A stretch of 64,000 nucleotides of DNA from Archegozetes longisetosus (lineage: Eukaryota; Arthropoda; Arachnida; Sarcoptiformes; Trhypochthoniidae): NCBI GenBank assembly GCA_018873245.2, contig JAEMBT020000004.1, positions 1,270,573 through 1,334,572 on the forward strand. Direction: 5' to 3'. Both the position numbers and the translations under genes were made by a program. Positions 57,211 to 64,000 of the stretch are shown here, one piece after another. The notes under the pieces are model-generated. The model was not told the origin of the DNA, searched no databases, and was given only the letters and a program-made list of their open reading frames with translations. The first letter of the stretch is position 1. Each line of letters starts with the position of its first letter.

Positions 57211-60200
57211 GAACATGTTTTCTCTTAAGAAATCTATAAAATTTTCAAACATTAAATCAAGTGGATTTCAAATGAAATTAAAATCACGTCTCCTGATCTA
57301 AGAAGAGGTTCGCTTTTGATAACCTTCAAGTTTAGGCTTCAAAGTTAAGTTGAATCTCGCAGTAAAGACCAGTATATTAATGAATAATCATCTAAAAGAT
57401 AAATTATTTTTACCTAGACGTCATTAAATAGTTACATAAGAATCCTATAAGTCAATATACCTTTTAATTCGGTACACGGTTCATTGTCTGCAAACATCGT
57501 ATGACGTACGATAAAAATTTCGCAAAATTCCCTCACGATTGAGAAGCCTTTTAGACTAGCTATAAATTAAAGCTTTCCTATTGAAGCCCTCCGTAGCAAT
57601 TCGTTTATCAATCTATGATTGAGAACATCCTGTTAGTAGAAGTATTCAATGCATTCAATCTTTTGAATCCTGAATGAGGAGCCTGTTATGCAAAACGTAG
57701 CTATTGTTCAGAATTTATATTTAGTCCTCATTGTCTGGGAACATAGGTAAAAAATTAGGTTCAGACTTATTTTGATATTTGCTTTCATTTTGACTGCAAA
57801 ATATAAGTCCATGACACTATTTGAAGGTTAGGAAAATTTCAAGATCACGGAGACTAATATTTTCTCCATTTTTCTTGTCTGAAAATTCAAGATTTATGCA
57901 AAAGTAAATAAAGTTCGTTCCAAAAGGTCTGCAAGTCTTCTGAAAATAAAAATGCATATTCAATAAATTCTATGATGTCTTCTTTGATGGAAAAAATTTA
58001 ATCGATCTACAGTATATTGGTTGAAGATTTTTATTATGTTAAAGGAATACTTTAATGAGAAATCAGTGAATCAGATTCTGTTGTTCAGACTTACTAGAAA
58101 AAAATTTGTCACTTAAAAATTGAGAAAATTCAAAATATTACATGGAGACAGGGCGCTATCTTGTGTTTTAGTCTCAAAATAGAAAATTCATTTTATTAAG
58201 CACTAAGATCATACACATTTTAAGTTTCGATTCCGTAAGACTAGATGTCAGTTCTAGTTTCGAAAGAACTAACCTCGTCTAACAACTTTTTTCGCCAGTT
58301 TGATTATTTTTATTAAAAAATAAAATTCAAAATAAATTTATTTCAAATATAAATACAAACATCCGTTTCCTTTCATATAAAACAACTAATGCATAGATTG
58401 TTGTTGATTAGATTAACAGAGAGTGCATTAAGACCCAGAATTCACTTAACATGATATAAATATTTTAGTTATTTATTTGATTTGAGGACAGCTTTTCATG
58501 AAATTTTGTAAAAGCATTTATAGTAGTATTAGGTTCTTAAAAATGATTATGAATTTGAATGAGTGAGGCGTAAAATAAATAGTTTGATAAGATTGAATAG
58601 ATCAATTTTTACTAACAGTTTGTGCAATACAATCATAGTGATAGCTAGTATTGCGAAATACGCTTTTAAAAGTTGGAAGAAGGGATTAACTCGAAAATTT
58701 TATTCAAAAAATTGAACAAATACTTTTGTTTAATTTACTTGCTTCTGTTCTCAAACTTTAACTTTTTGGGAGTTTTTTGTACTCCTAATGAATCAAAAGT
58801 TATGAATGAATTTCAGAGTTATACGAAATTATTCTAATAATGTAAATATTTTTATTGTTGAAGAACTTCTTTCACTAAGAAATTTATATTTTTCTTATTT
58901 ATAAGTCTATTGAGAAATTGGAAAGTTTTCCATATTTTCTAGAATGAATAATGAATTGAAAAGTGTTGACGTTAATTGTAATTCTCTTATTTTTCTAACA
59001 CGTGTGTCAGTCAGTTGTATAATTGTTATTTTCCACTTTAATCTTAGAAACTACTTAAAAGTTAAGAGAAACCCAAAAAAGCTAAATTGACACAAATCTT
59101 AAAAAGTTTTATTCTATTCAAGAGATATAATTCAATGTGAATAAGGATAATGCCTTAAAAACTAATTCTTCAATAATCAGAATAAGTTTTTCAAGTTCAT
59201 TTTCTAAATGTAAAATGTTTAAAGATTAGTTTAAAAATCAAACCATTTCGATCGTCTAACCTTTTATTAAACAACAAAATTGTAATTTAATGCCTATTTG
59301 TAAAGACAAGATGTTCAATGTTTCCTGTTGTTATATCACGTAAACCATGCAGTTATTTAGACAGAAAAATAATTCATAATCAGAAACGATATACACAGTG
59401 TGTGTCTTTATGTTACAAAATAGCAGAAAATTATGATTTAATGACTGAATAATAGCTGCTTTTTCCTGTTTCAAGAATTAACAGTTTATATAAACAACAG
59501 TACCATTTGTTTTCCAAAATCATATAACTTTCACTTTTTTCTGATAAACGTATCTTTTGAAAATTTTCTTCATAAAAATTTATTTTATAGCTTTATGTAG
59601 TTATAAGAATAAATCAGTTTAATTTTATATCGAATGCATTGGTCAAAGCCATAAATAATTTGCTGGTTTTTCTACATGCGCTTGAAATTAAATTTCTATT
59701 GCTTCAGGAAATCAATGATTTTTCTGAACATATACCAAGAAATTTTAAATTTTTTACTAACTAGTAGACTGTTGGAAAAACTTATATCCTCTAGATCTAA
59801 AACTTGAGTAAAAACGTCATTCATTTTTTTCTATCAAAACATTTTTCAGTTTGAATCTGAAATTCAAATACAGTCTAAACAATTTTCAGGCTATAAACTA
59901 ATTATGAAAACATATCTCATGTTCCTGATATAACAATTTTTTTGTTTAGCTTTAGAAACAAGTCAATAAATAATTCCTATAATTGACACAACAATTTGAC
60001 TGGAAGTCGATTTAGTTGTTGCTCGACTTTTGTTGAAGGTTTTTGTAAGAGGGGAAAAACTTTAGCATTTATGTATCAATGAATAGGTTCAACTCTTATA
60101 TTAATCAATATTACATCAATGAATAGATGACTTGCTAAGTGATTAGTAGAAAAAACACCTCAAGAATAACTTCGAATAAATTATTGAAATATTATTAACG

Positions 60201-60619
60201 TTAGGAAATTTTATTCTCTCGACTTTGATATGAAAAAAGTTTAAATTCCAATCGAAATGTTTATTTTGTACGCATTGGATACTATAAAGATACTATAAAC
60301 AATTAATTGTTTAGCATTTGTACAAAAAAGTTTTTTAATATCTATCGTGCAGGTTATGCCTAAATAACAGATCTATTGGATTAAAAAAACAAAAGCTAAA
60401 CAATAATTATAAATACAGTATTGTTTCTCTAACTACCAAACTATAAATACAGATATTATTTGCCTGTAATCATGATATTTGTTGAAGACCTTGAATTGTT
60501 AGGAGTTTGGAAATGAAAGCTAAACAAAAAATATTTGATAATGAAATAAATTGAATCGCTAGTTGTTCGTCTATAACATGAATGATAGGAAAATGAAAGC
60601 CTTAATAGTAAATACTATA
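57211..60619. other. Intergenic, no gene seen
   Basis: AT-rich DNA without a recognisable gene or element. Confidence 0.45.
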
Positions 60620-60916
60620 CAGTAAAACTTCGTTATGATTAACTGCGGCATAATGAAAATTTACAGATGGTCCCCATGAATATCAATCTAGAGCTAAAAA
60701 TGAAGTCAATTACATTGTCCTTGAGGTTCACCATAACTGTGTTTTACTGCATAACGGACTTCATTTAGCAAAATCGCTTTATAATGAGCTTCTACATAAT
60801 GGAAATTTAAAGATAGCCCCATAGATATTAGTCAAATACTAAAAAGTTTGTTTCCAATAAAACCTTGTAAAATTTATTCTCAAGTCCTTGAACTTCATTA
60901 TATCTAGGTTTCACTG
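60620..60916. mobile_element. pogo-like MITE with TA duplication
   Basis: The left end CAGTAAAACTTCGTTATGAT and the right end inverted, CAGTGAAACCTAGATATAAT, form the termini, with TA on both sides (60618-60619, 60917-60918). The 297-bp interior contains further CATAATGGAAATTTA and TTCATTATA repeats and a second internal CACCATAACTGTGTTTTACTG terminus-like motif. No coding capacity. Confidence 0.72.
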
Positions 60917-60918
60917 TA

Positions 60919-62984
60919 TGCCAGACTAGTTGCGTTGACCTAAATATTGCCTGAAAATTACGCACGTCTTTAGTTTTTCAAGCTTTGAACACAAAAAACT
61001 TTTGGTTCTTTAGTTTTTAGTGTGCATTTGAGCTGTAATTTTATTGCTGTTGTTTACACAGCAGGTGTGAACCTCTCGGTCTCTCATTATAAAAGCATTT
61101 TTATAGTTAAAGTCCCATTCAGTTGTATAATGTATGCTAAACAAGAATATTGTTCTATAACAAAGTAATTCAAACTTTTTTCCATTTTATTTTAGAGGCC
61201 GGTTCAGGAAAATAAAAGTTTTTTGTTGTTGTTTTCCGACTGTACATCAATAAAATTGTTTAAACTATTGAGCAGAAAAATATTAGTTAACTAAACTGAA
61301 AGAAAAACTTTTGCTCTCTTACCGATAAAATAAATTTTCACATAATTTCTGACAATATTTTAAGTTTTATCGATAGACAATAAAAAGTTTAAAGCTTTTG
61401 AAAAGTTTTCTTGATTTGAAAAATTTGAAACTATCTCTACTTATTCTCAAAAATCTTAATCAAATTCTGGATAAAATCTTTTTTACTCAACCCATAAAAT
61501 AATTATAGCCTTTGAGACCGAAAGGAAATTAATTTAATTAGTAATGAAAAGAAGTTGAACTTGAAATCGAAACGATAAAAGGGCTTCAATTATCAGAAGT
61601 ACGCAAAACATTGAGGTCTCTATCAGTTTATATAATGCTATAAATAAATATAAAAATAAATTTGAGAGATTTGAAGCTAAAACTTGAAGCCATTTATGAT
61701 TGGCGTCAATATTAAAGTAAACATTATCTGTAAACTCGATTCAATGCCAAAGTCTTGAGTGATTTTGCGCTTTAATAAAACATAAATGAATATTATAAAT
61801 GATATTATGCTTTGTTTTCATGTATACTATTAGCTAGTATTCTAGTGATAAAATACATTAAAACTTTTATCTTTTGTTGCAGTAAACAAGGATTATACTG
61901 TTTTCTATGGAAAAAATTTTGTAACCTTTTGCACAAGTTTCGCAAATAAAGTTCACAAAAAACTTACTATTTATGAAAATTTCCTTAAGTATCTCTAATA
62001 CAACAATAATTGAGCGGAAAAGGGTTAGATTTTTCTTCAAAAAAAATTACGTAAGTTTTACAGAAAAAAAGTTTATAAGAATATATTCTACAAAATTTTA
62101 CTCGTAAATGTCTAGGATATAAGAAATGATATTGAATTTTAAGGCCTTTTTCTGCATCTGTCTATGACTTAATGTCTGTCATTTTTGCACGAATTTCCCG
62201 AAAGTCACAAAAGTTCTTGAAAAATATGGTGTAAATCTACTAAACGTATTCTCCGAGTCAATAATTGGCTCTAAAAAATTTCAGGCTTTGAGAAAAGTTT
62301 TTTTATGAAATAATAATCAGGAAATGGCCTAAAGTAACAAAGCAGACAGATTTATGAGAATTTAGTGGATGTTTAATGAGTTTGATCTCAATTTTTACCT
62401 TCGATGACAATCGAAACCTTGGATTTGTTCTGCAGAAAAAACTTTTTCCCCCAAATAATAGATGTAAGAAGGACTTAAGTAACTATGACCATGCCCAATA
62501 CCCAAGTGGTTGTTGCAGCAAACTATTTGTATACCAGACGATAATTTCCTAATTTCTCTATCGCTCGTTCGAATTGACGCTTTACTTCTGGTAAACTATA
62601 ATTAATTTTTCTATGAAAGTTATGTATACTTTTCTCTCGTATCTCAAACTATATAAAACTCTTACGATTCAGTATTTTTTATTATAGGAATTTTACAACC
62701 CGTATAACTCTTTCAGCAACCAAATTATTCAAAAGAAGAAAGGCTTAAGTACTGGCTCTGACAAGCAGTTACTTAAGATCTTCCTCTGACAAAGTCTTAA
62801 AAATTTTTGTGAGATATTCTTAGATTGTATACTGGAGTATAATTCTTTAGAAATTTATTAAAAAGTTTTTATTTGTGTTGAGATAAATAAATAGTAAGAA
62901 AAAACTCTTACGTCAAACACAAGTCTTATATTGAATGTTTATCTAAGAAAACATAAAACATTTTCTTTTATATTGAAATTTATT
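60919..62984. other. Intergenic, no gene seen
   Basis: AT-rich DNA; no recognisable gene. Confidence 0.45.
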
Positions 62985-63017
62985 TTCTCTCTCTCTCTCT
63001 CTCTCTCTCTCCTCTCT
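62985..63017 (+). repeat. (CT)n microsatellite
   Basis: About 13 CT units, interrupted once by CC near 63011, then CTCTCTTTT. Confidence 0.85.
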
Positions 63018-64000
63018 TTTATTTAGCAACAGAGCAGTTTTTTTCTATATTTATAATAAAATATTTTTACTTTCGTTGATAAGAGTATACATAATAATAA
63101 AAAATATTTGAAAAAGAACTGGTTATTAGCTTTTTCTGATAGTTATAAAACTTTGATTTTGGATACCATGGAGAGAATGAATCAAATTTTTGTAAAACTT
63201 AACCAAAAATGGTTTTCTAACAAATAAGTGAAAATTAGTTTCTAAACAAATAAGAGATTTTACTAACTTTATTTGAAGCCTAGAACTAAAGTAAGAATTT
63301 TGGCTTACTTCAATGTTTATCACTCTTTTTTATAGTAAGCATTTAATCAAATAAAGATTTGTTACGTTGTGCTCTTAAATAATTAAATTCAATTATTGTG
63401 ACTATTTAAACGCGTTACTCTCACCATTTGACTCCCTTTATATTTTTAATATGATTATTGCCAGAGATATAGTTAAAGTCCATTATCAGTGAGAGAGCAG
63501 TCACTAGTTTTTTGCTTTTATTGGCATTAGTCTTATTAGTCGCGCCCTCTAATCGCCCCAATGCTTACAGTAACTATAACGTTGTTTATTTAGACAAATC
63601 ACGTAAACAAATATTGTTCAAATGTTGCGCCCCACAGTAGTTCAACATTTTTACCAAAGTAAATCCATTTTTATTTCAAATCCAAGAAAAATATTAGAAA
63701 AAATGAATACTTAAAGCATTTTCTTGTTTCTTGGATTGATTTTGGCTTGAGTAGTAGCACCTCATTTCGTCCATCTACTAAACTAAATAATATCTATTTA
63801 AATGAACTAGTTTTTATTCAACTTTTATTTTCACCTACATTTATGGAATTGTTGATAGATTTTCAAAGCCAATTCATAGAGTGTTTACTAATAACAAACG
63901 AAATTCATTAAAAACATTTTAAACTTGATAGATATTCTCTGAAAAATAATTTTATAAGCTGGTTTGGAAAAAAGATACGATCAAAGTCTGTATAATTTGA
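63018..64000. other. Intergenic to window end, no gene seen
   Basis: AT-rich; the 65-codon minus-strand frame at 63126-63323 shows no domain. Confidence 0.4.

Noticed and set aside
1-64000. Bacterial-type operons, CRISPR arrays, defence islands or integrated viruses
   Set aside because: Gene structure is clearly spliced and eukaryotic; no regularly spaced repeats, capsid, polymerase or integrase sequence was seen.

Overview
The window is 64 kb of AT-rich nuclear DNA from a eukaryote, most likely an arthropod and probably a mite. The grounds are spliced genes with GT-AG introns from 57 bp to about 3.9 kb, AATAAA signals, TTAGG-type telomere motifs, insect-like gustatory-receptor proteins, a secreted Gly/Ser/Ala structural protein, and many small TIR elements. 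No bacterial operon, CRISPR array, rRNA or convincing tRNA is visible. The taxon is inferred, not proven.

Layout. (1) 0-4 kb: a foldback transposable element (57-899), then a complete three-exon gustatory-receptor-like gene (2165-3692, +). (2) 7-15 kb: a small MITE, a four-exon hydroxyacid oxidase gene on the minus strand (8381-11672), a short TTAGG-type tract, a 407-bp-period duplication, and two further TIR elements. (3) 17.4-20.6 kb: a secreted glycine-rich/SSAA-repeat protein (+) with a clear TATA/initiator promoter, and a TMEM53-family gene (-). (4) 20.6-27.9 kb: no gene, with mariner-like and foldback MITEs and hairpins. (5) 27.9-41.7 kb: a head-to-tail cluster of one chemoreceptor subfamily, with two intact three-exon genes (29381-30782 and 37419-40039) and three degenerate relatives (27927-28722, 34290-34540, 40688-41660). 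Transposable elements interleave with it: a pogo-like MITE inside a relic, a 1.1-kb long-TIR element with a SWIM-finger transposase remnant, a Tc1-like MITE in the centre of a palindrome, and a MULE-like foldback element. (6) 41.7-50.8 kb: no recognised gene. (7) 51.2-56.9 kb: a three-exon ELOVL fatty-acid elongase (+) whose first exon lies between long (GA)n and (CT)n tracts. (8) 57-64 kb: another pogo-like MITE, otherwise AT-rich non-coding DNA.

The genes are unrelated housekeeping or structural genes plus a fast-evolving receptor family. The most informative material is the record of transposon activity in and around the receptor cluster. Computational removal of one MITE plus one copy of its TA duplication rejoins a receptor frame locally. 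Two foldback elements share a distinctive architecture and perfect 9-bp target duplications. All gene models were joined by eye from splice signals, reading phase and family alignment, without transcript data.
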